NCBI RefSeq assembly: GCF_964340395.1
Contig: NC_135570.1
Location: forward strand, 7,259,822 to 7,323,821
Direction: 5' to 3'
Origin: Glandiceps talaboti
Lineage: Eukaryota > Hemichordata > Enteropneusta > Spengelidae
Length of the DNA: 64,000 bases
The notes under the pieces are model-generated. The model saw only the letters and a list, made by a program, of their open reading frames with translations. It was not told where the DNA came from and searched no databases. A program made the translations under genes and the position numbers. The first letter of the stretch is position 1, and every line of letters begins with the position of its first letter. This document shows, in pieces, positions 24,916 through 40,159 of the stretch.

Positions 24916-27900
24916 ATGAGCTTCCTTTTGTAAGTATAACGTTCACTGGATATGCTCGATGATCGCCATCTTGGAAATTTTGACAACATTCTTTAGCAAT
25001 GAGTTGATATACGAAAGATCCTTGGGAGGGGTTTTCTGACCCATATAACTATCAATTTCATTTAGGACCGGTTAAGTTTCCAGTATTTTCGCAAACAGTA
25101 TTTTGTTTTCTTTTATTTCGATATAGAAACTTTGGTAGTTTCACTTATGAAAATGATTCGGATAGGTCTGATATGAGATACAGCCTGTTGCACAAAAAAT
25201 GTGTAACAATGTCTTGGAATAGATAAATATACTCACTGACACCGATTAACAACATCTAAATCTCAAAATTAGAATAGAAAATAGATATTTCAGGACACAG
25301 GGTTGTAAAATAATAGTGATTTATTTGGAATCATATACATTTGTAATACGAGTGCATTCAGTTAATTTTGTATCAGCTGTTACTATTTAGTATTTGGCTA
25401 TTTGAAATAAAATAATGGTAAAATAATCTAGTATAGTTGAATGTCATAAACACAACGTCATTAATATTCTTTGCTAAAGTGTTATTGTATTCTAATGCCT
25501 TTGTTTCCATGGTTGTAACTTGTATAGAATAAAATTCAATATACTGGTAAGCCTGCAATGAAGCTCTGAAATATGCACTCTAGGAACTGTCTTCATCTGT
25601 CTCCTCTATAATATTGTTCATTCTATGGAGAAATGGTGAAACAACATATATTTCCTGTGTATGATTTTTGAGTAAAAAATGAAGATAAGAACAAAATACA
25701 ACAGAATAGCAACAACTAGTTGTTTAAATCAGTTTTGTTTTAATATTTCTTATGAACATTGAAATGGCTCTGAGAGTTGGTTTTCTTTCACTCGAAAATC
25801 GTGTACAGTCTTGTCATATCCAAAAAGGAGGAACCACAGCAGTAGTGGAGGGGAGAGGGGGGTGAAGAAGAGTTTGATTTCCTTGAGCACATATTTGTAG
25901 TTAAATTTAGCCATGACAAGCCAGCACATTCTTTGTCTCTTTGTCTATAAAGTATCCTTGAAATCAGCCATATCTATCCCCTAAATCTTGACAACAGTGT
26001 TGGTTCTTTTGTTTTGTTTACAGTCTACCATAGACACAATCTCAGGAATCGTCATTTCCTCTGGAATTTAAAACATTTTAATATTTTATGTCTGTAAATA
26101 TTTACGTAGAAAATACCTGGAATTACCTACCCTTGAGACTCTGTTTTCTAAAATTCAATAATTAAGTTTTTGTATTTTGGTAATAAAGTGGGCATGTTTG
26201 AAAATGTCATCTGTTCCTAAGCAAAATCTATTTGTAGGAGTCAGTATTGTTTTGAATCTACCATAAGCCAAATTATTTTTTTTTTTTTCAATTTGATATT
26301 TCACAAATCTTTGAAATTTCAAAATAATGATGTTTCAATTTTAATCAAAATGTCATATTTCCGGTAATAGCTAATAAATAGAAATTATTATTATTAATTT
26401 TTGGTAGATAGAAAGCAAAAGAAATCAAATAACACTAAGAATCTAAAATATATATGAGATCAGAATTTGACCCCCTAACCTGAAGTCAGTTGATATAATC
26501 ATACATGTATGAATTTCAGTCTACATTTATGTATTTTCATAAAATTGGTTATGTCGCACAGTATGAAGGAGATAGGGTTTCCTACACAAAAATAGGGGAC
26601 TTCCCCTAAAACGACTGTACAGTATTTATTGTATGGAAACATTACATCTCTTTAAGTTGGGACTTTGACTCATAATTATCCATTTGGATTACTGTAATTT
26701 ATTGAGGTAACATAAAACTGACTATTCTGGAGGGTTGACATTGGATTGAACGTAGGTCAGTGTATATCGATATCCATAATCCCAGACTGAAATCAGATAA
26801 CATCAAATGCTGCCATCAGTTCTTATTCAGGATGTAATCTAGATTAATATATACAAAGAAATGGAATCAGATTTCCTGGAAATGGATACAGCGTGGGTCA
26901 ATAAAGGTACGGCTATGTAATGGCAATACATCGTAATAACCTTCTAGTTGTGTTCAGTATACACTGACTCGTATCAATTGTCAAATATTGATATTGCAGG
27001 GTCAGGAACATTCAGCTATATCAGATTCGTAATTTGATATTCTAAGTTAATGATAAAATTGTGAGTGTCTTTTTAAAGAGTGTAAATGTCAGTTTTTTTT
27101 CACTAATATTGTTTAGGGCTATATAATATGATACATGTATATAAAACTATGGATCTTCTCTCATATATTCATGTACACGTGTATGCATTATTGGTGATTT
27201 TTGGTAAGGTTTGAGAACCCTAGTAATACATGTAGAAGGGGGGATCTGGTAAAATGTGTACCCCATACTGTACATTGTACCATTATTTTGGTCGGGACAA
27301 GTGTGCCCTCTAATGATAGCCAAATTTTATTGTAGTGGGTCAGAGTGATAACAACTGGCATTTTTTGTGAGTCCCCACATAGAAATATGATATAGGAAAT
27401 AAGAAATAGGGGAACACTAAAGTTTGGTGTGTCACTAGAAATTGTGTGGGTCAATGGCTCAAATTGGCTTAGAGGGCAGCTCAGGGCACACACACACACA
27501 CACACGCACATACGTACGTACATACATACATACATACATACATACATACATACATACATACATACATACATACATACATACTTGACACACAAATAAAGTA
27601 GATAGATAGATACACAGACAGGCAGACAGACAGACATAGATTGATTGATTGATTGATAGATAGATATATTAAGATATATATATAGTTTAACTTTATACAA
27701 TGTACATGTAGGTATGATGTATATGTTGATACACAAACTAGATTGAGTGTAATTCATATACATGTACCAACATGTAAGTTTAGTGTGGATCATTATTTTG
27801 CGACATAGCCAGAGACGATATCAGTATTGATATATTGAATTGTATAATACACACTGTCTAATGCCTATGATGAATTAATGATTTCTTTGTGGTTCTTAAA

Positions 27901-28310
27901 TTGTCACCAGTGATATTTATTCACCAAAAAAATGTGCATTTAAATACTTTGGCAATGATATCAAGGTGACATATGTTTATGTAGAGTACATTTATAATAC
28001 TGAAATAAAAGATAGCAGTAATACCCTGCCATATTTGTGTAGTCATGGTGGCAGCAGTACTATTTTTGTGGCTTATGTTATATTACAGGAATGACACACA
28101 TATGGTGTTTGACAGCCAGCAGGCAATGTATGTGTACATACTAGCCAAGAAATTTTGCTATCTGGCTTGAAAATGTCAGTACACTGTCAAGCCAGTACAA
28201 GTGTGTCATAAATAGCAATGTGTCTTAGGCTATGCACATGTACATATCCTGGCCTGTATGGAGGTAGCATACATACATCATAACATGTACATACGTATAC
28301 GTATGTATGC

Positions 28311-28384
<74 letters not shown>

Positions 28385-31300
28385 ACATACTATACTCGAG
28401 GGTAATGGGTATTTATAAATTTACTCATTCCATCATTTCAAATATTGTTACATAGAGCTACATGTGTATGCATTGATTTTTATAGTGTACACACTGACAC
28501 AGGGTCCAGATGTATGCATACGCAATAATACACTGGAAAAAACAGTATAGTGAAACATTGTGATTGATCCCTAGCTTTACCAGGTTCCCAGCATCAATAA
28601 TTAAACTACTTACATGTATGTATAGTTACTAGTAACCTTAAATTACATGATTTAAGTTTCCACTCTCTGTAACAGAAACTTTATCAACCCACCATAGCAA
28701 ACAAAGTGTACAAACAAAAGTAGTTAATAGTATCGAATGATTTTTAAATACATTTGAAAAAAAGACCACCATGAAAATTGGAATTTTAGTGAATTTAGAC
28801 CTTGAGTAGACAGAAAACAATGCAGACATTGTGAGTAAACACCCAGTTTTTATCTTAAAGGAAAATAGTCTATAATTTGTCAGTCATAAACTGTCACATA
28901 TAATTTGTGATGATTCATTGATCTTCCCTACAAGGTCTTTTGATTCTGTAGTCAATCAATTGAAATGATCAGATAACAAGCCTGGTGTCAGGTCAAAGGT
29001 TAAACCAGTCATTGTTATAGGGCACTGTTGCTTGTTTTGAAAAACAAAAGGACCTTGTGATACTTTATTGTATAGAATTTTAAAGTTTGAATGAAACAGT
29101 GAAGCAGTACAAGTACATAGGTACTTCATACATGATATAAATAGATTTAATTCAGAGAAAATGTAACTTTCATTGTTTACTTCATCACATATAGGTACAT
29201 GTACAATTTGTATATAGGTAAATTCTGATACTATGCTATTTCAAACATCATGTAAATTTTACAGCAGTGTTATACTGAGGATTTGTAACCGTAGTAACAA
29301 ATATAAGAACAAATGTAGTCTAGATACAATGTTAGTAGTCACTGTCCTGGACTATTACTAATTTGGTAGTCTAGATACAATGTTTAGTAGTCTCTGTGTC
29401 CTGGACTACTGCTAATTTGGTAGGCTAGATACAATGTTTAGTAGTCTCTGTGTCCTGGACTACTGCTAATTTGGTAGTCCAGATATGTTTAGTAGTCTAT
29501 GTACACTGGACTACTGCTAGTTTGGTAGTCTAGATACAATGTTTAGTAGTCTATGTGTCCTGGACTACTGCTAATTTGGTAGGCTAGATACAATGTTTAG
29601 TAGTCTCTGTGTCCTGGACTACTGCTAATTTGGTAGTCTAGATACAATGTTTAGTAGTCTATGTGTCCTGGACTACTGCTAATTTGGTAGTCTAGATACA
29701 ATGTTTAGTAGTCTATGTGTCCTGGACTACTGCTAATTTGGTAGTCTAGATACAATGTTTAGTAGTCTATGTATCCTGGACTACTGCTAATTTGGTAGTC
29801 TAGATACAATGTTTAGTAGTCCATGTGTCCTGTACTACTGCTAATTTTGAGCCCTGGTAAATTTTACCTACCTACATATACTGTAATCCAACTGCTACAA
29901 AGTTAACCATAACAAAATATACCGGTAGGGGATAGAGTTATTTATATTGACCTGTACATTGTATAAGAAAAACATAACAGACAAAGACTGAGTTGAAAAA
30001 TTATGTTAGGAGTCGAGCGTATTCAGCGATGTTGGTCAGGTCAAATCTGAATATTTTGACTTATGTTGAATACCACAGAACCATCGACATACATTTTGTA
30101 GACATACAGTTGTTGCAATGTAGAATGACCAGGGTATAAATTCCATAGTTTCTGCTCAAATGTGTCCAACTTCACTTGCACATATTATGTCCACTGTTGG
30201 TAACAGTGATTGGTGTATTTGTATATATATATATATATAAATATATATGGTCAATGATATGAAACTATGAAAGACTAGAATTGTGAAGTAGGTGACAGTG
30301 TCAGGATTGATGTCATGTCAAGTGGTCCCATGTATACACATGTTAGTAAGTTTAATAGCTAACCATGACCTCAGCATAGTATAGCAGCTATAGTATCCAA
30401 CCATCCCTGTGTTGTGAAATAACCCAATAACAATGTCTCCTGGTTCTCATTTATCAACTAGTGCACTAGGGTTATTGAAACAAATTGATGAAATTACTTT
30501 TTGCAAATCATTAATTAAATTCACATAACTTGCTAATTATTGAATAATTGTGTGAACTAAAAATACATTATATAGGGCATACATGTATCTGTGTTTCATT
30601 GAATCTGTGTTTATTTCAACTTCAAGAGAAGTCTAATTTTGTCTTTAATACAGATAGATAGATAGACAGACAGATAGGTAACATGATTTTGATGCACCAC
30701 AAATGTGGCTCTGCTAAGGTTTTGGGAACCCTGATAACAGAGGAGGGAAAGCTGGTAAAACTTGCATATATGTCTATACATTGTACCATAATTTTGGTGT
30801 ATGTAACAAGCACTCACAAAAGAACAAACGACAGTAAAGCTAACAGCCAAAAAGAATTTGAGATGTGTACACTACATCAGGTTTTAATTAGATTGATGTG
30901 CATCTGTACAAACGACAGTAAAGGTAACAGCCAAAGGAATTCATGATGTGTACACTACATCAGATTTTCATCAGATTGATGTCCATCTGTACTTCTCCAA
31001 ACCACCTGTTCTGGTATTGTATTGTACTTTAGTCATAGTGTAAATATGACCATACAATTTAAAACTGTTCAATCTATATAGTTTGTAGAGGTGTCAAAGC
31101 AAATCAACAGTTTTCACCATTACATGACATTAGTACTACCAGTGCTGCCCACACAACCATAACTTGGTGTGAAACAAGTATTTCTTCAGTGTTTAATAGT
31201 GAGTCAACAAAAACAGAAAACAAGATCATAGTGAAACAAAATTACAACTTTTCACGTTTGGTTTTCACCTGTTACATTATTGTAAATGCCAAAATCAGTT

Positions 31301-34300
31301 GTTTTTGCCAAAGGCAGTAATTAGCTAAAATCTACCTGAGTTCCCTAGTCAATTCATAGACCCTACTTCGTGTATGGTCTATGGTGACTCAATTCACCAA
31401 ACAAAATCATTGTACAATGTACAATGTACAATGTATGGCAAATGCTGCACACTAATTGTAACCAAAGTCATTGAAATTATTGTGGTTTATTTTGCAATGA
31501 AATATGATAAAAACAATAACTCTTAGCTCCATAAAATTAGTGCTATTACAGCAATATATCATTTGTATTATCAGTATATTGACAGTGGAGGGGATTTATC
31601 TGAGTGCATTAGTATATATTGTAATTTAGAAATCATGCTGTCCTTAGTATCAGATTGTTGCCAGGCACATGTCAACTGCAGTCCACCGCTAGTGTCAAAA
31701 TTCTTTGCTCATTCATCTATCAAAATGAATTGGCGCCAAACTCTGTCATTCTATTTCTAAAAATAGAAAATCGAGAGGCTATCTGTAGCTTTGCATCAGA
31801 TGATTGTCAAGATAGATAGTCAAATACAAACAGACTCTTCATATTCATTCAATGTAGCAAAAATGGTGAGGAAAAGTCAAAACCGTCCCCCTTGTTCTTT
31901 TTTGTGGTCTCTGACAGCTTCATCATATCTGATAGTAGACACTCTCACAGTCCGGAGCTTCGCATTACTAAAATTAAAGCTAAGCTAATTCTTTTAGTAA
32001 TGCAAAGCTCAGGACTGTGAGAGAGTCTAATCTGATAGGTCTGATAATACCAGTGATATAGTACCTACAATCTTTCATTATTTCTTGCCTGAGCAGTGTT
32101 CTCCCCATGATAGATTTCAAGGAGGCGACTCGTTTACATAATAACTTACATATCAATGACACGGTAATTTGCATAATGATCAGCATACAATGTGTATATC
32201 TTCAACATTAACATACTCTGACATGTTTATATTAAACACATACATGTACACACATCAATGTATTACTGAGAGTAATAATACATCCAAGCTTGACATGTAC
32301 ATTACTAGAAATAGCACAGCTCCAGTATGGGCATATTTTTTTTGTCTCCGGACCAACAGCGTATCCACCCTTGGGGCGATTAGGCATTTCACAAATGTAA
32401 AAGCCCATGTCCTGAGGTGATAGTGTTTGACAATAATTCTAGTGTAGTGAATGCAGCCATTGTAAACTCAACCAACTGTGGAAGCTTATTCCTGTGCTAT
32501 CATTTGACAGTATCTTTTAGACAATTTTTCTGTTTGATTTCCATGTTTTGGATGTGTCAGTGAAATGCACAAAAACAAAGTAAATTGTAGAATCTGAATT
32601 ATGTTAAATCGTGGACAAATTTGAGTGTGCTTAAACATAAAGATTTGTTCATTGATGTGGTGTAGTTATATTGATTATATTTAGAGTTGGCTCTTTTATT
32701 AGCCAGTAAGGTGTGGATGTTTTTTTTTGGATCACACTATCACTTCCTGCTAGACAAGGACAATATAGCCAAGACTCTAGGCTTGTTGTTGATTTTGGCT
32801 ATGCCCTGTCTCAACTCAGTCTGAACATAGATCTATAATAATAGATCCATGGTCTGAAAGAGGTCAGAATCAAGGCTATGGGATGATTCTCACCATGATA
32901 ATGTGTTCACAAGAGGGCTAAGATGATGAACCATTTGAGAGGCTTCTTGTTTGATTCACTCTTGAGAAATTATACTGCTCTCTTCTGCATGTAAGTTACA
33001 AGAATATGAACAGTGTCATACCTGCTGGATAGATTTAGTGTTATTATCACACTACATGCATTATGAAAAAGATACATCAATTCAAGGTTATATTTTTTAA
33101 TGTGTCACAATCCATGTATATTTGATCATTCCGAAAATTATACATCTATCATGCAAATACCTCAATTAGCAGATTGGTTGTCAGTGCTACAAGAAAGTAA
33201 TATCATTCATTCAAACAAAGCCATAACCAGCCACAGCAACAATAGACAGAGATAGAAAATAGAAAATATACTGTACATGTACATGTATACATATACAGCT
33301 GTCCATATGGATATGCTATAAATATAACACTTGTGTCAAAAATAATAATTTACTAACAGTAATTTATCTAATATATGCATCTTAGCAAGTATTTGCTAAA
33401 TACAAACAGTATTTAAGTGTTCCCATGGTTACTATCAGTATCAACTCATTTATATGGTAATTAATAATGATGTATAGATAATTTATCTAGACATCTTTAC
33501 TGAGACATTTGATATTATTCCACAAGTTTTCTTCATTCAGCCAAGAAATAGAAAAAAATGAGTGACATAAGGGGCCTTGTCACTACCAGTTGCTAGGCAA
33601 GACATGACAAAGCCTTAGGTCACGAGTATATTCCAGCTGAATGAAGTAAAATATTGGGGAATAATATAATTATACCTCCTCAAGCATAATTTATGAAAAA
33701 TGGGGGAAAAAATGGTGACTTGGAATATTTTGACTCATATTTCAAATGTACTTTTGCTGACAACCTCTAACGAAACCACTGATACTGTCCTAATTACTCG
33801 TTATGGAGTTTGGGGTACATTTTTAAGTTTCTGTTAATTTGTACTTGTTGATTTCAATAAACAATATACACATGTAGTGTACTCATAATTGTAATTATTG
33901 TAATAATGGCATCATCATCATCATTATCATCATCATCATCAGCTGATTTTGTGATTTGAAACAGTAAATTTTTGAAAGATATTTGATGGATTGTTTTTAA
34001 CAATTGTAAAGAATCTTTTTGTGTGGGTTTTGTTTTTGTTTTTTGCAATTTTTTGGTGTATGACTCGCTGGTACTCGAAATCAATTATTATTATATTATT
34101 ATTATTATTATAATAACAAATATCATTATGAATAAAACAAGTTATATTAAATATCATTTAATTTTTGATGAATCATAATTCCTCATATGATAACTGTACC
34201 AGATCTATCAATCATTCCATACAAGGAAATGTTTATGAAAAGGTACGTTTATTATGTTGAAGTAGGAATGATGAAATGGATATATATGATGCGAGGGGAA

Positions 34301-37300
34301 AGGTTAAGTCAGGTTTTTACACAGTGGGATATTGTACATGTCAGTATACATCACAGGTCGTGAGAGCAGAACTTCTACTGTATACATACACTTTGTACCG
34401 GGTCACAAGGCATGTTAATGCTTTTGTACCAACTTAGCCTAGCTGTCAGTAATCATTGTCGAAAGCTGTCCTACAGAAGTGAATTATTAATCACCTAATG
34501 TTATACTGCACAACACAAAATGGACCGCAAATGGTTGAGGTATGTTCGTGCTTTAAGAAATGATCTGAAATGGCATACTATTTTAGATCCAGAGAGAGTT
34601 ATTTTGGTCTTGGGGTGATCTCATTATGTTGATGCTGTGTGGTTTGTTTTCAGTGGGGGTAAATCAACTAGAACCTTTAAGCCGAAGAAAAACATCCCAG
34701 AAGGAACACACCAGTATGATTTGATGAAACATGCTGAAGCTACTCTAGGAAGTGGCAATTTGCGCCAAGCTGTTGTACTGCCAGAAGGAGAGGACCTCAA
34801 TGAGTGGGTTGCTGTAAACAGTAAGTGCTTTACTTGTTAGATCATCCGACAAAAGAGAGAAAAAAGGCAGAGACACGATTGCCAGGAACAATAGAAACTT
34901 TAAAAAAACAGAAGGCCTTAAATTGTTATTGCACTTGATAATAGAGTATTGTTATAACAATGTAGGTACTTTTGAGATGCAGACAAAACGAACTTGACCT
35001 TCGGCTTGTATTGTTACTGCGTATTGCTGTGGTAAACACATGACCCACAATGACAAGTGAGCAGAGGTGGAGTCATATCACCCAGTGCACAATATGGCTG
35101 CATCTACTGTGTTAACACTGTTATTGTAGACTCAAAACTTATATGGCTGAATCAGCAAGCTGCATATTTTATACATATATCTTTGGTGAACTGGAAATCT
35201 GGGAATGATTAGATGAACTTTAGGGAAGGAGGGGACGTTGATTAGTTCAAGGAAAGTGTCAAATTATAAACTGGTAAAGGTGTGGTGGACACAGCATACT
35301 GTTGTTGCATGCTTTATCAGTATATTGAAGTGACCCTTGAGTTAATGGCGTCAACTTGTTCAGTAGAACCTATGGTATCAGGCCATATCACAGTTGTCAA
35401 CATTAGCTGACTTTTTACAGGCGGCCACATGTTGCAACGATAATAAAAGTAAATTTGCAGTATTGGACTCATATCTTCACTTGCCAAGAGAGAATGTTAG
35501 TTTTAATTGCCAACATTGTAACTGTTACTATAGAAACTGTTAAGTTGTCCTATGTTCATATATAACAGGTCCGGATTTCATAGTGAGTGTTGTTGTTAAT
35601 TTTTGATGACACCGACAATATCTTATCAGCCTAAAAGTAGACTATTTATTAATCCCAGACAGTCTATCTTCACCTGTGTACAAAGGAACTAGCTAACATG
35701 TACACAATAATAAATGCACACAGACATACCCACTTGCAACCTCTATCCTAGCAGGTACTCAATTAATTGAATGATATAGCTGGGTTGACTGAGGTGCAGT
35801 TCAAATCTTGCCTTAGGACTTAAGCCATTCACAAACAAACAGCTGTGATGACACTCAAACCAGCAACCTGCAGATTCCAAGCCAGTCACTCTAACCATTC
35901 AGCTGTCATGACTCCGCGGATGTTGCCAATAAAAAGTTTAGTATAGTATAGGAGGCCTAGATGGTTTGCCGTACCGACTCCACATTTGCACATAAAACTT
36001 ATTTGTTGTGATGGGTCAAGTTCAGATTTCTGTTCTGGTGTGTCACCATTACAGAACAATCAAAGGATAACTTTATTCATTTGTTTATTTATTTATTTAT
36101 CGATTGTTTGTTTGTTTATTTATTACAGCTGTAGACTTTTTCAATCAAATTAACATGCTATATGGTACGATAACAGAATTCTGTACGCCAGACACATGTC
36201 CAGTAATGTCCGCTGGACCAAAGTAAGTATAATGTTTGCATGTTTTAACCTATTTGTGATGTCAGGCTCATTTAATCATGTATAATCAGAATGTGACAAA
36301 ACCTATCAACATCCTGTAAACAGGAAGCTGCAATAACAGCGCCCTCACTCAAATTGGGGGTATCATCACCTCATAGTACCATTTCTTAAGAGCTTTGTCA
36401 TTGGTATTCTGTAGAAGTGTAAATCAGGGATGTTTTTTGTATTGTTCAGACATCAAGGAAAGCAGCAGTGCTCTATGATTAACCAAGTAACCTATACTAT
36501 GTATATCCCAAGGTAAATACAGACAGGAAGTAGAGTGCAACCATGGCAAATTGTTGAAAGGCCAATTGGTCTTAGATTCAGATTCAGATGCCTCCAATCT
36601 GAGGCTAGTCTCATATTGAGACTTAGATTCATCTTCATCACTTATAATCAATAGTCATCAAACAAGAAATAACACCATTGAGACTACAGGAAATAGTGCC
36701 CCCCCCCCCCCTTCACACCCACTTGACAGAATAGGTAATACCTTGGCTTGTAAAACTTTTGTTTTGGCAATTGTCTGAAATAGAGATAAAAAGCTTGTCA
36801 CCAAGATATTCATCATAGGTCAAAGTTCAGCAGATGTATGTTTGTGGGTTGGTTGGTAGGCACTTATTCCAATGATGTATCTGGGACATGGCCTTGTATT
36901 AAAGTTGTATAAAGATTTGAATCTTGTTTAAAAGTGTGCAGAGGTAACATTCTATGGTGGGTGTAAAGTGAGACCATTTCTTTGTAGTCTTAACATATTA
37001 CTTCTTTGTAAAACTGATTTTGTTAGGTGTCATCGAATCCGAGGCTCAATATGAGACTAGACTCAGATTGGCCTCAGATCTGAATCTGAATCTGAGACCA
37101 ACTGTATACATATGCATCTGTACTTCATTCATAAAGGAATATATTACAGTACAGCTAATCAAAACGAATTAACCATTAATGATTTCATGTCCTGTAAAGG
37201 TTTCATTTATACCTGTACTTAAACATGAAAAATTAATAGAAACTACAAGTTACAGCTGAATGTACTTGGGCTTTAATTTTTAAGTGATACATCTGTATTT

Positions 37301-40109
37301 TTACCCATCAGGTATGAATATCATTGGGCAGACGGTACTACAGTGAAGAAACCAATTAAATGTTCAGCTCCGAAATATATTGATTATTTAATGACATGGG
37401 TACAAGACCAGTTAGATGATGAAATGTTATTTCCCTCAAAAATAGGTAAGACTTTGTGTTAAATCTTTGGAATGAAATCACACATCCATTCATGGTGTTT
37501 GAAGCATAGGGTCATGTTACTATGGTACTACTCTTTGTGAATGATATTTGTGCCCCATAGTGGCTAAAACCATGCTACAATGTACTTAAAGGTTTGATTT
37601 GGTTCTTCTGTGGGTGCATATTTGACCCTTAGTGTTGCGAACTCTGGTTAAATAATAACTTAGGGGGAACTTAGGTAGAGTTTACAGTGTATGTAGTTAT
37701 TAGACACAAAAATTTGTCATTGTGTACACGCTGTAAAACAGTTAAGAGGTGTTTAGCTAAACAGTATGGTTACAAAAGTGCAAACATTGACAAACCTTTC
37801 AGACTACCAAGTCACAATTGTTTAAACAGAAATAAATAAAAGGAAATGAGGGCAGACAGGCAGAGATATGGTTGAAACATTGTATGGTTACGTGTACATG
37901 GTGTAACCCTCAATTCAAAGGATATATATAGATATCACTGGCAAACCAAGTACTGGTGATAATCAGGTATTTCCACTATCATGAATGTTGAACAGTGGAC
38001 TGATTTTACAAAAAGTACACATTGTAGTCAAGCTAGGGAGTTATATTTAGGTTCTATGAGTGATAGAAATAAGATTAGACTCCCTAGCATATACCTAATT
38101 TGCATCATCCACTTCACAAAAAGTACACATTGTAGTCAAGCTAGGGAGTTATATTTAGGTTCTATGAGTGATAGAAATAAGGTTAGACTCCCTAGCATAT
38201 ACCTAATTTGTATTATCCATCACAAATGACCACTGCTCTCATCTGCTCTCCACCCACTATGTTTCTATACCATTACCAACATGTGAAGAACTTAAAGTAG
38301 ACACGCCAAACATACAACTGCCAACATCAGACCATGGATGAACAGAATCTGTTACAAACAAGGGAAGTAAACAAATGAATTTGATAAATAACACTTGGCT
38401 CAGGGTGTTGGAACTTGTATTACACACCATGGTTTGATAAGAACAGTTTTATGGCCTCTTTATGTGTAGATGAAATGCCAGGGGAACCAGAAATTTGTTT
38501 GTGAATGTCAACTATTATGTAAAGTGGCCATAAAACTGTTCTTATCAAATGATGAAATGTAATATAAGTCTCTGTACTTCCAACCTGCTGTGCCAAGTGT
38601 TATTAATCCAATTTAGTTGTTTACATTCCCTGTTTGTAACAGGTTTTGTTCCACCATGCTCTGATGTTAACAGTTGTACACAACAGCCATAGTACTAAAT
38701 AAAGCATCCATTATTTGGTCATGACAAAATATTATGTCAGTGCTGGGTTTGGGTCAACAAAGTTATGAATACTAAGTCATTTGTTTTAAAAGTCACTATG
38801 ACATGTTAATAATAATTTTAACAGACCAAACATAATCTTGCAAAAAAATTGAAAAACAGGAAATGATAGTCAAGTTTCACTACTGTTGAAACCTCTACCT
38901 TTCTAATCACCTAATGGGCTTCAAGTTCTAAATTGCTTTCCATATGTTATATTTGTATAATATTTTTCTAACCAAATAACGAAGTCAGTTTGATTATGAA
39001 ATAGTATTTCTCAAATGATTTAAATAAGACTGAATAGCATGTAAGTGTTAAGTGTTGTAGTAAATCGTTATTGAATATAGTCATATTTAAACCCTGAGTA
39101 ACTGGAGTATTTTTAGTCCGGATGTCAACTGTGGTTTCTAACAGTGAGTGAAGGTATAAATCATAACAATACTGTATAGGAACTAGACTAGGGTATTATT
39201 GTTTTGATCAGACAGCCAACAATATCTTCAGTGAAAATTGTGAAAATATTAATTGTAAATATTAATTATTAGACATTGTATGTGTTAATTATAGGTCTGT
39301 TTCATCTATAAGTAGAATAATCATAATTTGATATCGTGACTCGTGGGGGCGGGGCTGATGTTTGGGTTCAGACGTAAAATCAATTTGAATGGATTTATTA
39401 CACCATATGACGTGTACAGCTTTACAAATAAGTTTACCCACATGTGATTCAGTACTGTGCGATACCATGCTTAAAGTTGTTATATGTAGCAAGTCATTTT
39501 CAATAATGTTACAGTTGCAACTAGTGCAACATTAAAAGGTGAAGATTTACAACAACCTCATCCCAGATAAAGCCTATTTAGGTGCCACTTTAGTCACTAA
39601 GTGCTTCAGTTGTTTTTTATGGAACTTTCACAGACAATACACATACATTTTACACAGTAAACAAGTGCATTCATAATCGGCTGTTTTATCTTTAGAGAAT
39701 AGTTTAGCATTTATATTATAACAATGGTTTTGGTGTCAACATGTGTCATATGTCAGTTGAACAGACATACAATTTTACAATTACATTGAGGTTATTTGTA
39801 CCCGTATACAATAGTATCCTTAAGGGTGTTGCCAGTTACACCCCAGTACATCTAAAGTTGAGTTCTGCTCAGTCTATTCATTCACAATTAGTCATGTGTT
39901 CAAACGAGGAAAAGCAATGAATTGTCTATTTTTAGTACAAGTGAACAAAACGTGTAGTGGAGCTAAAGGTATGACAGATTGCCTGTGTGTGTATTGTACA
40001 TGTATGTTTACCAATGTCAGTTTGTGGCTGTGTTTTTGTGTCTGTTTTTCAGTGTGCATGTATTTGTGGGTGTTTGTGTATATATGTGTCACAGTGTGTA
40101 TGTGTGTCA

Positions 40110-40159
<50 letters not shown>

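Larger units (their letters stand above)
24930..34653. other. MOB1 intron 1, repeat-rich, no gene seen
   Basis: This is a 9.7-kb intron. I found no internal exon or nested gene on either strand. It contains CATA and GT microsatellites, a 59-bp minisatellite (29310-29850), two copies of the 'gggaaccc' dispersed repeat, an 84-bp duplication and a fold-back hairpin (31927-32038). Confidence 0.75.
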
